A DNA stretch of 64,000 bases, taken from contig NZ_JAMKBJ010000002.1 of NCBI RefSeq assembly GCF_027563315.1, positions 62,001 through 126,000 on the forward strand, written 5' to 3'. This document shows, piece after piece, positions 27,657-36,462 of this stretch. The translations under genes and the position numbers were made by a program. The stretch is from Paenisporosarcina quisquiliarum. Lineage in GTDB: Bacteria > Bacillota > Bacilli > Bacillales_A > Planococcaceae. The first letter of the stretch is position 1. Each line of letters starts with the position of its first letter. The notes below the pieces were generated by a model. That model searched no databases. It was not told where the DNA came from and saw nothing but the letters and a program-made list of their open reading frames with translations.

Positions 27657-28760
27657 CTAAATCAATGATGGACGAACTTGGATTTCTACTCCTTTAGGTG
27701 CGTACGCTGCAATCACGACGTTTGGTTGATTGACAGTAATCCAGCCCAGACCGGAAAACACAATATCCGTCTTCCCTGCTTTAACAGAAAACTCGTGACG
27801 AACAAGTGGCGGGAAATCATCTTTGAATTCTGCTGAAGGTGGTGCCAGCATTCCGCCAAGATGTTCAGCATACAAAGCATCCGCATTTTCAAGTTTCGTA
27901 CGGTGAATATTTAAGTCATTCGATATATGAACCGTAAATGACGCTCGTTCACCTTGTATGAAATCAAATCGTGCAAGGCCACCAAGGAATAAGGTTTGCC
28001 CAGAATTCAATTGGAATATTTTCGGTTTGATTTCTTTTTTAGGTGTAATCCATTTCAACTCAGATGAGTCCAGGAAATGCGCCATCTGATGGTGATTGAT
28101 AATCCCTGGCGTATCATAAAGTGACTGATCGTCATCCAATGGAATTTCAATTAAATCCAGTGTTGTACCAGGGAAATGTGATGTTGTGATTACTTCTTTT
28201 TCACCTGTCACTTGTTTGATGATACGGTTGATGAATGTCGATTTTCCGACATTCGTACATCCAACTACATATGCATTCTTACCATCACGAAGACGATCGA
28301 TCGCTTCCATTGCCTCTACCATGCCTGTCCCTTTATGGGCACTGACTAACATGACATCTACTGGTTTTAATCCTAACTTCTTCGCTTCCTGTTGTAACCA
28401 CTGGATAACGCGATGTTTCTTCACTGATTTTGGTAGTAAATCCACTTTGTTCGCTACAAGTAAGATGGGATTATTCCCTACAAAACGGTGCAAACCTGGT
28501 AACCAGCTCCCATTGAAATCGAAAATGTCAACGATTTTCACAATCAGACCTTGCTCATTGCCCAGACTGTTCAGGATACGAAGGAAATCGTCATCTGTTA
28601 AAGAAACAGGTTGCAATTCGTTATAATTTTTCAGACGGAAACAACGTTGGCAAATGATTACTTCTTTTTCCAACGAAGATTGTGGTGCATATCCAGGTTC
28701 TTTTGGATTTAGTGTTTGTATTTGAGTACCGCATCCGATACATGTTGGTATATTTGTCAA
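27657..28760 (-). CDS. yqeH: Circularly permuted GTPase YqeH
   Basis: A 367-residue YqeH, needed for 30S assembly. An N-terminal zinc finger (CIGCG and CQRCF) leads to a permuted GTPase: NKVDLLP (G4) precedes GCTNVGKSTFIN (G1) and DTPG (G3). The start is a TTG at 28760: GGAGGA lies five bases upstream, and the codon overlaps the yqeG stop (TTGA), which couples the two genes. A start five codons earlier would use the ribosome binding site itself as coding sequence. Confidence 0.95.
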   Translation of the reverse strand: MTNIPTCIGCGTQIQTLNPKEPGYAPQSSLEKEVIICQRCFRLKNYNELQPVSLTDDDFLRILNSLGNEQGLIVKIVDIFDFNGSWLPGLHRFVGNNPILLVANKVDLLPKSVKKHRVIQWLQQEAKKLGLKPVDVMLVSAHKGTGMVEAMEAIDRLRDGKNAYVVGCTNVGKSTFINRIIKQVTGEKEVITTSHFPGTTLDLIEIPLDDDQSLYDTPGIINHHQMAHFLDSSELKWITPKKEIKPKIFQLNSGQTLFLGGLARFDFIQGERASFTVHISNDLNIHRTKLENADALYAEHLGGMLAPPSAEFKDDFPPLVRHEFSVKAGKTDIVFSGLGWITVNQPNVVIAAYAPKGVEIQVRPSLI

Positions 28761-29278
28761 ACTTCTTCCTCCCAAGTTACATAGCCTCTTCTTTTTAATG
28801 CTTTAAATATACGACGTTCAACCAATCGATTGAAACGAGTGAAAAAACCGTCCGATTTAGCGACAGGCAATACTAAAATCGTATGTAATTTAATGCGATT
28901 GCCTCCGACAACATCCGTCAGCAGCTGATCGCCAATGACTACTACTTCTTCACGTTTCACGTCCATTAATTGAAGCGCTTTACGAAATGCTTTCCCCATC
29001 GGTTTACGTGCTTTATAAATAAAAGGAATACCAAGTGGATCTGCGAATGATTTCACGCGCATCTCGCTATTGTTCGAAACAATCGTTACTTGAATTCCTG
29101 CGTCTTTCATACTTTTCAGCCAGTTCACAAGTTTTGGCGTCGCATCTGGACGGTCCCATTCAACTAACGTGTTATCCAGATCCGTAATGATTCCCCGGAT
29201 TCCTTTATCAAGCAATCGTTCTGGCGAAATGTCGAAAACACTTTTCACAAATTCGCTCGGTAAAAATTTTTTATACAC
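28757..29278 (-). CDS. yqeG: HAD-superfamily phosphatase YqeG
   Basis: A 173-residue HAD-family hydrolase (class IIIA type). The nucleophile motif is ITDLDNTLVEWD, followed by VSNNSEMRV (motif II) and VVIGDQLLTDVVGGNR (motif IV). Some related proteins dephosphorylate phosphatidylglycerophosphate; the substrate in Bacillales is uncertain. It starts at GTG 29278 with GGAGTG upstream, is the first gene of the yqeG-yqeM operon, and overlaps yqeH. Confidence 0.92.
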   Translation of the reverse strand: MYKKFLPSEFVKSVFDISPERLLDKGIRGIITDLDNTLVEWDRPDATPKLVNWLKSMKDAGIQVTIVSNNSEMRVKSFADPLGIPFIYKARKPMGKAFRKALQLMDVKREEVVVIGDQLLTDVVGGNRIKLHTILVLPVAKSDGFFTRFNRLVERRIFKALKRRGYVTWEEEV

Positions 29279-29315
29279 CGTGACACACTCCGTTCAACCT
29301 ATTTTTCTGTATTGA

Positions 29316-30098
29316 TTATAACATACTCCCTATTTTCTCACCCACTCGTACCCGACTGCCAGGAGTAATTGACGAATCCAGTTGAAATGCGTCTTTTTCA
29401 AAAAGTAAAACGACAGTAGAACCAAACGTGAAATAACCGATTTCCTCGCCTTTAATCCAGTCCCTAGATGTATTCGTCATTTCAATTGAGTTTACAAACA
29501 TGGCACCCACACTAATGACTGCACAATTTTTTTGATTTGGACAAACTAAATGGGTAACTTGTCGATAGTTTCCGCTGATTGGCGTTTTTCCATAAGTCAA
29601 TCCCGCCTGATTAACAGGATAGGATTTTTTCCCGAGCGTCATTTGTTTTTTCACATGGCCGTCTACCGGACTATGAATACGATGATAATCAGCAGGACTT
29701 AAATAAAAAACCATATAGGTTCCACCAAGATATTGCGATGCCAGATCCATATTTCCAACCAGATCTGTCACGGTATAAGACTTTTCCTTCACTAAAAAAG
29801 TGCCGGTGGATGAAATCGAACCAATCGATTCAACTTTTGCATCTACAGGACTCCCTGCTTCCATTTCACCTTGTGCAATCGGTCGATGCTGCGCATCAAT
29901 TTTGCGGATAAAAAAATCATGCAAAGTAGGAAATGTTTCGATAGATTGTGAAACTTCCTGCATTTGTATTCCGTATGTACGTATATAAGATGGAATCACT
30001 TTGCGACTCCATGACGATTTCGCGAATTTCTGGATTGCCATCGATGACCACTTGCCATTCGTCAGTTCAATAAGTGTTTGGTATATTTTCTGTTTCAC
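29316..30098 (-). CDS. psd: Phosphatidylserine decarboxylase
   Basis: A 260-residue Psd that makes phosphatidylethanolamine. The FGST sequence near residue 231 is the self-cleavage site that yields the pyruvoyl cofactor on the serine. Other conserved parts are SPVDAKVESIG and YLSPADYHRIHSPVDGHV with the catalytic histidines. It starts at GTG 30098 with AGGTGG upstream, and is divergent from pssA, which supplies its substrate. Length is typical of the short family. Confidence 0.95.
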   Translation of the reverse strand: MKQKIYQTLIELTNGKWSSMAIQKFAKSSWSRKVIPSYIRTYGIQMQEVSQSIETFPTLHDFFIRKIDAQHRPIAQGEMEAGSPVDAKVESIGSISSTGTFLVKEKSYTVTDLVGNMDLASQYLGGTYMVFYLSPADYHRIHSPVDGHVKKQMTLGKKSYPVNQAGLTYGKTPISGNYRQVTHLVCPNQKNCAVISVGAMFVNSIEMTNTSRDWIKGEEIGYFTFGSTVVLLFEKDAFQLDSSITPGSRVRVGEKIGSML

Positions 30099-30189
30099 GT
30101 TATCCCACCTGTTCTAAATATGCTCTACCTTTTTTTAGTTGAAAGAAGTATAATGAACTAATACTTTACACAAGAAGGAGTGTCGTCCA

Positions 30190-30729
30190 TTGTTTTTAAT
30201 GCATCGAGTGGATCACACAATCAAAAAAATGAAAGCCCATGCAGCAAATATGATCACCATCGGGAATTTATCCTTTGGTGGTGCTTCCATAATGACCACA
30301 TTAAACGAATCTTATAGCTATAGTGTTCTGTTTATATTTATCGCAGCGTTACTGGATCGTTTCGACGGGATGGTCGCTCGTAAATTAGGTCAAGAATCGG
30401 AACTTGGAAAACAACTCGATTCCATGAGCGATATTATCTCATTCGGCGTTGCCCCTGCGATTCTCATATACATGGTTGATTTATTTGAATTTGGAACAGC
30501 TGGAATGGTCATCACCATCATTTATATTGCTAGCGGCGCATTTCGATTGGCCCGTTTCAATATCATGGATTCGAATGGCTACTTTACTGGTCTCCCGATT
30601 ACTGCTGCCGGTACGATATTGACGCTTTCTTATTTTGGATTGTCCCTATTTGCACCAGTCTTTTATATGTTCCTCGTGCTCATTTTGGCTATATTGATGA
30701 TTAGTACATTTACATTACGAAAAGTGTAA
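30190..30729 (+). CDS. pssA: CDP-diacylglycerol-serine O-phosphatidyltransferase
   Basis: A 179-residue PssA. The CDP-alcohol phosphotransferase signature DGMVARKLGQESELGKQLD fits DGx2ARx8Gx3Dx3D, and several membrane helices follow. It makes phosphatidylserine, which Psd (divergent neighbour) decarboxylates. The start is TTG at 30190: AGAAGGAG ends nine bases before it, whereas the ATG three codons later is too far away. A TATAAT-like box lies near 30150. Confidence 0.94.
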   Translation: MFLMHRVDHTIKKMKAHAANMITIGNLSFGGASIMTTLNESYSYSVLFIFIAALLDRFDGMVARKLGQESELGKQLDSMSDIISFGVAPAILIYMVDLFEFGTAGMVITIIYIASGAFRLARFNIMDSNGYFTGLPITAAGTILTLSYFGLSLFAPVFYMFLVLILAILMISTFTLRKV

Positions 30730-30730
30730 C

Positions 30731-30757
30731 GACCGCAAATTGTGGTCGTTTTTTTCA
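30731..30757 (+). terminator. pssA terminator
   Basis: ACGACC and GGTCGT pair across a short A/T-rich loop, then T7, directly after the pssA stop. Confidence 0.88.
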
Positions 30758-30814
30758 TGCTTTTTATGTCGTTAACATATAGTGACAAAAGACGACATGG
30801 AGGTGCACATCATC

Positions 30815-31564
30815 ATGAGTGGTTTATTGTCTGCTGTCCTGCAATTATGGATTGAAATTCCGGCAGTCTTAGGTTACCTGAAAGGTCAGGCATTTAGAAA
30901 GCCCCTATCCCAAGAAGAAGAAGCCATATATGTTGAACGTTGCTTAGCCGGTGATGAGGAGGCAAAACACGAATTAATTGAACGGAATATGCGTCTCGTT
31001 GCGCACATCGTCAAAAAATTCCATCCAAAACATGAACAACTCGATGACTACATTTCGATCGGTACAATCGGTTTAATGAAAGCCGTCGCAAGCTATACTC
31101 CTGATAAAAAGACTCGCCTCGCCACATACGCCGCCCGCTGCATCGAAAATGAAATTCTCATGCATTTGAGATCCCAGAAAAAAGTACAGAAAGATGTCTC
31201 ACTCTACGAACCGATTGGCACAGATAAAGATGGCCATTCACTCCAAATTACTGATCTCCTGCAAACTGACGAAGATACTGCTCAACAAACACTGGAACAA
31301 AAAGAACAAATGGCAAGACTTTATCGACATTTGGACAAATTGGAGAAACGCGAAATTGAAATTATTGAGCGGCGATATGGGTTGCATCAATTTGAACCGA
31401 TGACTCAAAAACAGATCGCCAAGCAATTAAATATTTCAAGAAGTTACGTTTCCCGCATTGAAAAACGAGCGCTCGTCAAGCTGTATCAATTGTTTAAACA
31501 TGAAAAAAACTCTCTCGATTCACTGGATATCGAAAGAGCCTCCAACAATCAATCTCTATTTTAA
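30815..31564 (+). CDS. sigK: RNA polymerase sporulation sigma factor SigK
   Basis: A 249-residue late mother-cell sigma factor. The N-terminal hydrophobic pro-sequence (about 1-20) is that of pro-sigma-K, cleaved by SpoIVFB. Region 2 has LIERNMRLVAHIVKKF and SIGTIGLMKAV; region 4 has ISRSYVSRIEKRALVKL. The gene is continuous, with no skin-type element. The start at 30815 is chosen because GGAGGTG lies about nine bases upstream. A C-terminal tail of about 24 residues (rich in Ser/Asn) extends beyond region 4 and overlaps the mtnN terminator. Confidence 0.95.
   Translation: MSGLLSAVLQLWIEIPAVLGYLKGQAFRKPLSQEEEAIYVERCLAGDEEAKHELIERNMRLVAHIVKKFHPKHEQLDDYISIGTIGLMKAVASYTPDKKTRLATYAARCIENEILMHLRSQKKVQKDVSLYEPIGTDKDGHSLQITDLLQTDEDTAQQTLEQKEQMARLYRHLDKLEKREIEIIERRYGLHQFEPMTQKQIAKQLNISRSYVSRIEKRALVKLYQLFKHEKNSLDSLDIERASNNQSLF
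31503..31541 (-). terminator. mtnN terminator inside the sigK 3' end
   Basis: On the minus strand CTCTTTCGAT (31529-31538) pairs with ATCGAGAGAG (31510-31519), followed by seven T residues. It lies 37 bases beyond the mtnN stop and entirely within the last 20 codons of sigK. Confidence 0.85.
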
Positions 31565-31577
31565 CATGGAAACGTGC

Positions 31578-32270
31578 TTATAATTTACTGATAACGTGTA
31601 AAACGATTTGTGTCGAATGTTTTGCAGCTGTCGGTAGGAATTCATCAAAACTAATTGAGGATTCTTTTCCAGCAATGTCCGACAACGCACGAATTACGAC
31701 AAATGGTACGTCGAATTGGTGGCACACTTGCGCAACAGCGGCCGCTTCCATTTCCGCAGCCTTCATGTGAGGGAAATGTGTACGCACGCTCTCAACGCGT
31801 ACAGGATCGTTCATAAACGAGTCTCCTGTCGCAATGAGTCCAGTTGCAAACTGATGCTGACCTAATTCTTCCACAGCCTCTTCAGCTAGCTTGCGAAGTT
31901 TTGCGTCCGTTGTGAATGCTGCAGGTAACTGAGGAACTTGTCCCATTTCATAGCCGAATGCTGTTACATCTACATCATGGTGACGAACTTCATCCGAAAT
32001 GACAACCGCTCCCACTTCCAGTTCAGCGTCAAATCCGCCAGCAGAACCTGTATTGATTACTGCATCCGGTTTAAAGTGTTGAAGTAAAATGGTCGTCGAC
32101 ATTGCTGCATTTACTTTACCGATTCCACTTTTCAGCAAGACTACTTCATGTCCAGCATATGTACCTTCAGTGAATTCACTGTTTGCGATGACTGTTGTCT
32201 GTGGACTTTCAATTGCCAAACGTAACGCTTCAACTTCTTGTTCCATTGCGCCGATTACTGCTATTTTCAT
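31578..32270 (-). CDS. mtnN: 5'-methylthioadenosine/S-adenosylhomocysteine nucleosidase
   Basis: A 230-residue MTA/SAH nucleosidase that cleaves methylthioadenosine and S-adenosylhomocysteine, recycling the byproducts of SAM use. Motifs are [20 protein letters not shown], and [10 protein letters not shown] with the purine and ribose contacts; the catalytic Asp lies in RALSDIAG. It is convergent with sigK. Length is standard. Confidence 0.97.
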   Translation of the reverse strand: MKIAVIGAMEQEVEALRLAIESPQTTVIANSEFTEGTYAGHEVVLLKSGIGKVNAAMSTTILLQHFKPDAVINTGSAGGFDAELEVGAVVISDEVRHHDVDVTAFGYEMGQVPQLPAAFTTDAKLRKLAEEAVEELGQHQFATGLIATGDSFMNDPVRVESVRTHFPHMKAAEMEAAAVAQVCHQFDVPFVVIRALSDIAGKESSISFDEFLPTAAKHSTQIVLHVISKL

Positions 32271-32357
32271 ATTGTTTCCGCCTCTTCTCTGTTTTTAAAT
32301 ACACTTGATGCTAGACTGTTTTTTATCGTATCGTTCAAAAACACTTCCCTAAAAATA

Positions 32358-32393
32358 ATAAAAGCGGCGCCGAAAGTCAATAGGCGCCGTCCA
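32358..32393 (-). terminator. Terminator at the yrrS 3' end
   Basis: GGCGCC and its complement pair around an 11-base loop, with a T-rich tract on the minus strand. The stem overlaps the last codons of yrrS. Confidence 0.8.
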
Positions 32394-33117
32394 ATGTTTT
32401 CAAAGTCTCCATTTTTACAGGTTTCCAGCCTTCACCGTCTACCCACTCTAAATATACACGATATTTTTCTTCTTTATCTTTAGATGAAACAACACCAATG
32501 GATTTCTGAGGACTTCCACCGTTTGATATACGCCATACAATCATATTATCAGCGGATAAGCCAGTTGTATAAGCAATAGCTTTCAGTTTTTCATCCCAGT
32601 CCACATGGCCTTCGGAATACACCGACGTATGTTCACCTGTTTGTGATGTTCCAATCGGCTTCCAAGCTGTATTAACGATTCGTTCAGATACAAGCGGGTC
32701 ATCAGAAGGTGTTGAAGTGACTGTGCCACCTGTCGTTGAATCTTCAGTAGTGGTAGATTCCTCTTCAGTTGTTGTTTCTTCTTCAGAAGCTGTTTCTTCT
32801 TCAGAAGCTGTTTCTTCTTCAGTCGATTCACTGTCTTCCGTTTCTTCTGCAATTTCTTCAGAACCGATTTGGTCTTCAGGATCTACCTCTTCTTCAGTTT
32901 CTTCTTGCGAGCCATCTGCCGTTTCTGCAGACTCCGTATCTTTCGTACTGTCTTCGTCCCCAGCTTTTTCTGGTTCATCGTTCCCTAGGAATATAAATCC
33001 GGCAGTAATGATTATAAGGACGACTACTAGACCTATAAGTGCATTTAATATGGTGTTCGTGCTTGGTTTATTTGGTCGATTACTTCTTGAGGTATATCGA
33101 CGCTGTGTATTTGCCAT
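32377..33117 (-). CDS. yrrS: YrrS-like membrane protein (DUF1510)
   Basis: A 246-residue protein with a basic N-terminus, one membrane helix (about 28-50) and a low-complexity Glu/Ser/Thr region (about 55-150) with near-repeats of EETASEE. A folded C-terminal domain (DUF1510) contains EGHVDWDEKLKAI and WVDGEGWKPVKMETL. The role is unknown; in B. subtilis it is followed by a penicillin-binding protein gene, which is missing here. The start at 33117 has GGGGGAG upstream. The acidic repeats may vary in length between strains. Confidence 0.87.
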   Translation of the reverse strand: MANTQRRYTSRSNRPNKPSTNTILNALIGLVVVLIIITAGFIFLGNDEPEKAGDEDSTKDTESAETADGSQEETEEEVDPEDQIGSEEIAEETEDSESTEEETASEEETASEEETTTEEESTTTEDSTTGGTVTSTPSDDPLVSERIVNTAWKPIGTSQTGEHTSVYSEGHVDWDEKLKAIAYTTGLSADNMIVWRISNGGSPQKSIGVVSSKDKEEKYRVYLEWVDGEGWKPVKMETLKTLDGAY

Positions 33118-33229
33118 ATGCGTACTCCCCCTTATATACAGCATGATACCATAAATGTTGATGACAATTTAGACGAAAGTGTTAAGGAAATGTTTCATTT
33201 GGTTTAGAAATCGGGTGATTTTTTGGTGT

Positions 33230-33352
33230 GGAGAAGTTTTTGGAGCAACTTTTGGTTTTTTGGAGCAACTTTCGTGATTTGGGAGCAACTTTTACAGTTT
33301 TTGGAGCAACTTCTCCTGTTTCGGAGCAACTAACCAATTACCTCCTAATTAC
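33230..33352 (+). repeat. Tandem array of GGAGCAACTT units (locus A)
   Basis: Five copies of GGAGCAACT begin at 33242, 33262, 33282, 33303 and 33323, with a degenerate sixth at 33230. The period is 20-21 bases and the spacers are T-rich. The final unit runs into CAACTAACCAATT and then CTCCTAATT, a tail shared with the minus-strand array at 52120-52220. It lies between the yrrS start and the greA paralogue end, and codes for nothing supported. Confidence 0.85.
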
Positions 33353-33366
33353 TATTCCCCACAATA

Positions 33367-33404
33367 AACAAAAAATCCACTCTTTAATCGCAGGAGTGGA
33401 TTTA
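33367..33404 (-). terminator. Terminator of the greA paralogue
   Basis: AAATCCACTC and its near complement GAGTGGATTT pair around a short loop, with a T-tract on the minus strand. It is near-identical to the terminator at 33905-33942, so it was duplicated with the gene. Confidence 0.88.
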
Positions 33405-33409
33405 GAAAA

Positions 33410-33883
33410 TTATTTGATTGATACAATCTTGACGTAGATTTCCCCATCAGGAGTTTTCACTTTAACTTGCTCTCCGACTGTGCAACCGATTAAGTTCCTT
33501 GCAATCGGCGAATCGGCTGAAATAAGACCCTCAATCGGATCGGCTTCCGCTGAACCCACAATTGTGTAACTCTCTTCTTCACCATCCGGCATTTCAATAA
33601 AGGAAATGGTTTTGCCAAGCGATACAGTGTCATTATTTTGTACATCCTCTTCAATAATCACTGCATTGCGGATTAACGATTCCAATGTTAAGATGCGTCC
33701 TTCAATAAACGCTTGATCCTCACGAGCCGTTTCGTAATCGGAGTTTTCAATCAGTCCAAAACAACGGGAAGCTTTAACACGCTCGATTACTTCTTTGCGT
33801 TTCACTGTCTTTAATACCGTCAATTCTTCTTGTAACTTCTCCAGTCCACTTGCAGTCATGGATTGTTGTTTTTCGGCTGGCAT
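33410..33883 (-). CDS. GreA paralogue lacking the catalytic-loop aspartate
   Basis: A 157-residue GreA-like protein, closely similar over its whole length to the GreA encoded just upstream. At the tip of the N-terminal coiled-coil, GreA has [10 protein letters not shown]; here it reads FGLIENSDY, with one residue deleted, so the acidic Asp (Asp41 of E. coli GreA) is gone while the Glu remains. The C-terminal FKBP-like domain is intact. Family knowledge says that this Asp helps hold the catalytic Mg in RNA polymerase, so RNA cleavage may be weak or absent while binding is kept. Inhibitory relatives such as Gfh1 are known. The start is ATG with GGGGGAT upstream. Confidence 0.92.
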   Translation of the reverse strand: MPAEKQQSMTASGLEKLQEELTVLKTVKRKEVIERVKASRCFGLIENSDYETAREDQAFIEGRILTLESLIRNAVIIEEDVQNNDTVSLGKTISFIEMPDGEEESYTIVGSAEADPIEGLISADSPIARNLIGCTVGEQVKVKTPDGEIYVKIVSIK

Positions 33884-33904
33884 CCTACTCGATCCCCCTC
33901 ATAC

Positions 33905-33942
33905 AATCAAAAAATCCACTCCCAGAAAACAGGAGCGGATTT
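33905..33942 (-). terminator. greA terminator
   Basis: AAATCCACTC and its complement GAGCGGATTT pair around a short loop, with a T-tract on the minus strand. It separates greA from its paralogue. Confidence 0.88.
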
Positions 33943-33946
33943 AACA

Positions 33947-34423
33947 TTATTTAATCGAGACAATCTTGACGTCCATTTCGCCGCCAGGAGTTAGTACCTT
34001 GACTTGGTCTCCAACAGAACGGCCAATTAGGCTTTTCGCGATTGGTGAGTCATTTGAAATGAGACCTTCCATCGGATCTGCTTCCGCTGAACCAACGATT
34101 GTGTAAGTTTCTTCATCACCGTCTGGAATTTCAATAAACGAAACTGTTTTTCCAAGAGATACGATGTCGTTGTTTTGCTCGTCTTCTTCAATAATGACCG
34201 CATTGCGGATCATAGATTCTAAAGTTGAGATACGTCCTTCAACGAATGCTTGGTCTTCTTTTGCAGAATCGTACTCTGAGTTCTCGGACAAGTCACCGAA
34301 GCTACGTGCAATCTTAATGCGTTCTACCACTTCTTTACGTTTAACCGTTTTTAAGAATTCTAGTTCGTCCGCTAATTTCTGCTTTCCAGCAGCAGTCATA
34401 GGGTATTGTTTTTCTGTTGACAA
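33947..34423 (-). CDS. greA: Transcription elongation factor GreA
   Basis: A 158-residue GreA that stimulates RNA cleavage by backtracked RNA polymerase. The coiled-coil tip [17 protein letters not shown] keeps both acidic residues (Asp44 and Glu47 here). The C-terminal FKBP-like domain has [20 protein letters not shown] and ends VKIVSIK. It begins at TTG 34423 with AAGGAGTG upstream. A mutated copy follows downstream. It is encoded next to udk, as in many Bacillales. Confidence 0.97.
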   Translation of the reverse strand: MSTEKQYPMTAAGKQKLADELEFLKTVKRKEVVERIKIARSFGDLSENSEYDSAKEDQAFVEGRISTLESMIRNAVIIEEDEQNNDIVSLGKTVSFIEIPDGDEETYTIVGSAEADPMEGLISNDSPIAKSLIGRSVGDQVKVLTPGGEMDVKIVSIK

Positions 34424-34532
34424 TGTATTTCACTCCTTCAACTACTTGCTAACTCATAAAAATACTATGTCTCGCAGCTTATGAATATGCGGCTAAGTAT
34501 TTAGATAATTTTGTCAGTCTTTCACAATCATA

Positions 34533-35171
34533 TTACACAATGATATCAGATTCAAGAATTGTTTTAATTTTTGTAACCATTAAATCGATGGCAACTTGAT
34601 TTTGGCCGCCTTCAGGAATAATGATATCTGCATATCTTTTTGTCGGTTCAATAAATTGGTTATGCATTGGACGTACTACAGAAATGTACTGTTCGACAAC
34701 TGAGTCAATTGAACGTCCACGCTCATTAATGTCGCGTAGGATCCGACGAATGATGCGTAAATCCGAGTCCGTATCGACAAACAATTTAATGTCCATCAAA
34801 TCGCGCAAGCGCTCGTCTTCCAGAACCAAAATACCTTCCAATATAATAACATCTTGTGGTTCAATGGCAATCGTTTCGCTTGAACGTGTATGAATTGCAT
34901 AATCATACACCGGTTTTTCGATTGCTTTACGATTTAAAAGTTGATGTATATGTTCAATTAATAGATCTGTATCGAAAGCCAAAGGATGGTCATAGTTTGT
35001 CGCAAGACGCTCCTCAAATTCCAAATGGCTTTGGTCTTTATAATAGTAGTCTTGTTCGATTACTACAACGGCTTTTTCTTTGTAAACGTCATAAATTGCC
35101 TTGGTAACACTTGTTTTCCCTGAACCAGAGCCACCAGCAATACCAATAACAAGCGGGCGCTTAAATGTCAT
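34533..35171 (-). CDS. udk: Uridine kinase
   Basis: A 212-residue Udk that phosphorylates uridine and cytidine in pyrimidine salvage. The P-loop is [13 protein letters not shown], followed by a DYYYKD motif and [20 protein letters not shown] and [13 protein letters not shown] are typical. The ATG lies inside the 3' end of trhP2 (four-base overlap) with AAGGAG upstream. Length is standard. Confidence 0.97.
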   Translation of the reverse strand: MTFKRPLVIGIAGGSGSGKTSVTKAIYDVYKEKAVVVIEQDYYYKDQSHLEFEERLATNYDHPLAFDTDLLIEHIHQLLNRKAIEKPVYDYAIHTRSSETIAIEPQDVIILEGILVLEDERLRDLMDIKLFVDTDSDLRIIRRILRDINERGRSIDSVVEQYISVVRPMHNQFIEPTKRYADIIIPEGGQNQVAIDLMVTKIKTILESDIIV

Positions 35172-36445
35172 CGTACAAGCTCCTTTCTCATCATGTTATT
35201 TGGTCGTACGGGGATTTCCGATTTGAAACGAACGATTTGTAACGGATGGCGTGCAACATCCAGTTCATTCCCTTTTTCATCCCATAATTCTGTAATGATC
35301 ATGCGGAAATTTTCAATATCCGGGCCGAAGAATTCCACTTCTTGCCCTTTTACAAAGTAATTTCGTTGCTGCAAAGTAACCATTTTTGTTTCTTCATCAT
35401 AGTCCAGCACAAGACCGATAAAGTCCGTTGTCGTTTTTCTCCCATGGACACCATACATCTGTTCTTCGAATGTTGGTTCGCCTTCAAAAAATGCAGTTGC
35501 AGTATCACGGTTCGCGCATTTTTCAAGTTCTTCAAGCCATTCGCGTTTTATCACAAAGTTTTCTGGATCTGCACAGTATGCATCGATTACTTTTCGATAT
35601 ACGCTGACAACAGTTGCAACATAATGAATGGATTTCATGCGACCCTCTATTTTCAGTGAGTCAATTCCAAGCTCGATCATGCGAGGAATGGATTCGACCA
35701 ATTTCAAGTCTTTAGGACTCATGGCAAATGGTGCATCGCCTTCACTAAATAAAGGTTCCTGCTTGCCATCGTTCAATTGATACAGATCATAATCCCATCG
35801 ACAAGACTGGCAACAGCCACCACGGTTTGAGTCGCGGGCTGTCATGTGATTCGACAACGTGCATCGTCCACTGTACGCGATACACATGGCTCCATGAATG
35901 AACGCTTCGATTTCGATATCGACTTTTTCTTTCATTTCCTCAATTTCGTCCCCACTCGTTTCTCGGGCAAGAACGACACGGTGCAAACCTTCATCTTTCC
36001 AGTATTGAACAGCTTTCCAGTTGGATAAGGATTGTTGTGTACTTAAATGAATTTCAAGTTTCGGTGCTTCCAGTCGACATGTTTCAATAATTAAAGGATC
36101 CGCCACAATAATGCCTGTCACGCCTGCTGATTCGATATCTTTTAAATATTGTGCCAAACCGTACATATTTTCGTTATGTGCAAAAATATTTGTCGTAACG
36201 TAAATTTTCGCACCATAGCCATTTGCAAACTCAACCGCTTGTCGCATTTCGTCTATTGAAAAGTTCCCAGCATTTGAACGTAATCCAAATTCACGACCAC
36301 CAATAAACACCGCGTCCGCGCCATAATGTACAGCAATTTTCAGTTTTTCAAGATCTCCTGCAGGAGCGAGAAGTTCTGGCTTTTTAACTATGACACGTTT
36401 GCCATCAATAATTTCACTAATTCGGTCATGTCGAAGCAATGCCAT
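35168..36445 (-). CDS. trhP2: U32 family tRNA hydroxylation protein TrhP2
   Basis: A 425-residue U32-family protein (YrrO). It carries the family signature [17 protein letters not shown] and cysteines in [11 protein letters not shown] that match the 4Fe-4S-type site of U32 proteins. In B. subtilis it works with TrhP1 in hydroxylating wobble uridine at C5 (ho5U34) using prephenate. AAGGAGAG precedes the ATG. It is in one unit with trhP1, trmR and, by overlap, udk. It was annotated historically as a protease. Confidence 0.93.
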   Translation of the reverse strand: MALLRHDRISEIIDGKRVIVKKPELLAPAGDLEKLKIAVHYGADAVFIGGREFGLRSNAGNFSIDEMRQAVEFANGYGAKIYVTTNIFAHNENMYGLAQYLKDIESAGVTGIIVADPLIIETCRLEAPKLEIHLSTQQSLSNWKAVQYWKDEGLHRVVLARETSGDEIEEMKEKVDIEIEAFIHGAMCIAYSGRCTLSNHMTARDSNRGGCCQSCRWDYDLYQLNDGKQEPLFSEGDAPFAMSPKDLKLVESIPRMIELGIDSLKIEGRMKSIHYVATVVSVYRKVIDAYCADPENFVIKREWLEELEKCANRDTATAFFEGEPTFEEQMYGVHGRKTTTDFIGLVLDYDEETKMVTLQQRNYFVKGQEVEFFGPDIENFRMIITELWDEKGNELDVARHPLQIVRFKSEIPVRPNNMMRKELVR

Positions 36446-36462
36446 TGGTATTCTCTCCTTCC

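Noticed and set aside
28186-28626. 146-codon plus-strand frame opposite yqeH
   Set aside because: A shadow of the YqeH GTPase region; no ribosome binding site or recognisable domain.
30815-31564. Possible skin-type interruption of sigK
   Set aside because: The frame is continuous from the pro-sequence through region 4, with no recombinase gene nearby.
32589-32780. Acidic repeat region of yrrS as a separate tandem-repeat element
   Set aside because: The repeats are in frame within a YrrS-type linker, where low complexity is normal for the family.
33230-33352. Possible CRISPR array
   Set aside because: The repeated core is only about 10 bases with spacers of about 10 bases, and no cas genes are in the window.
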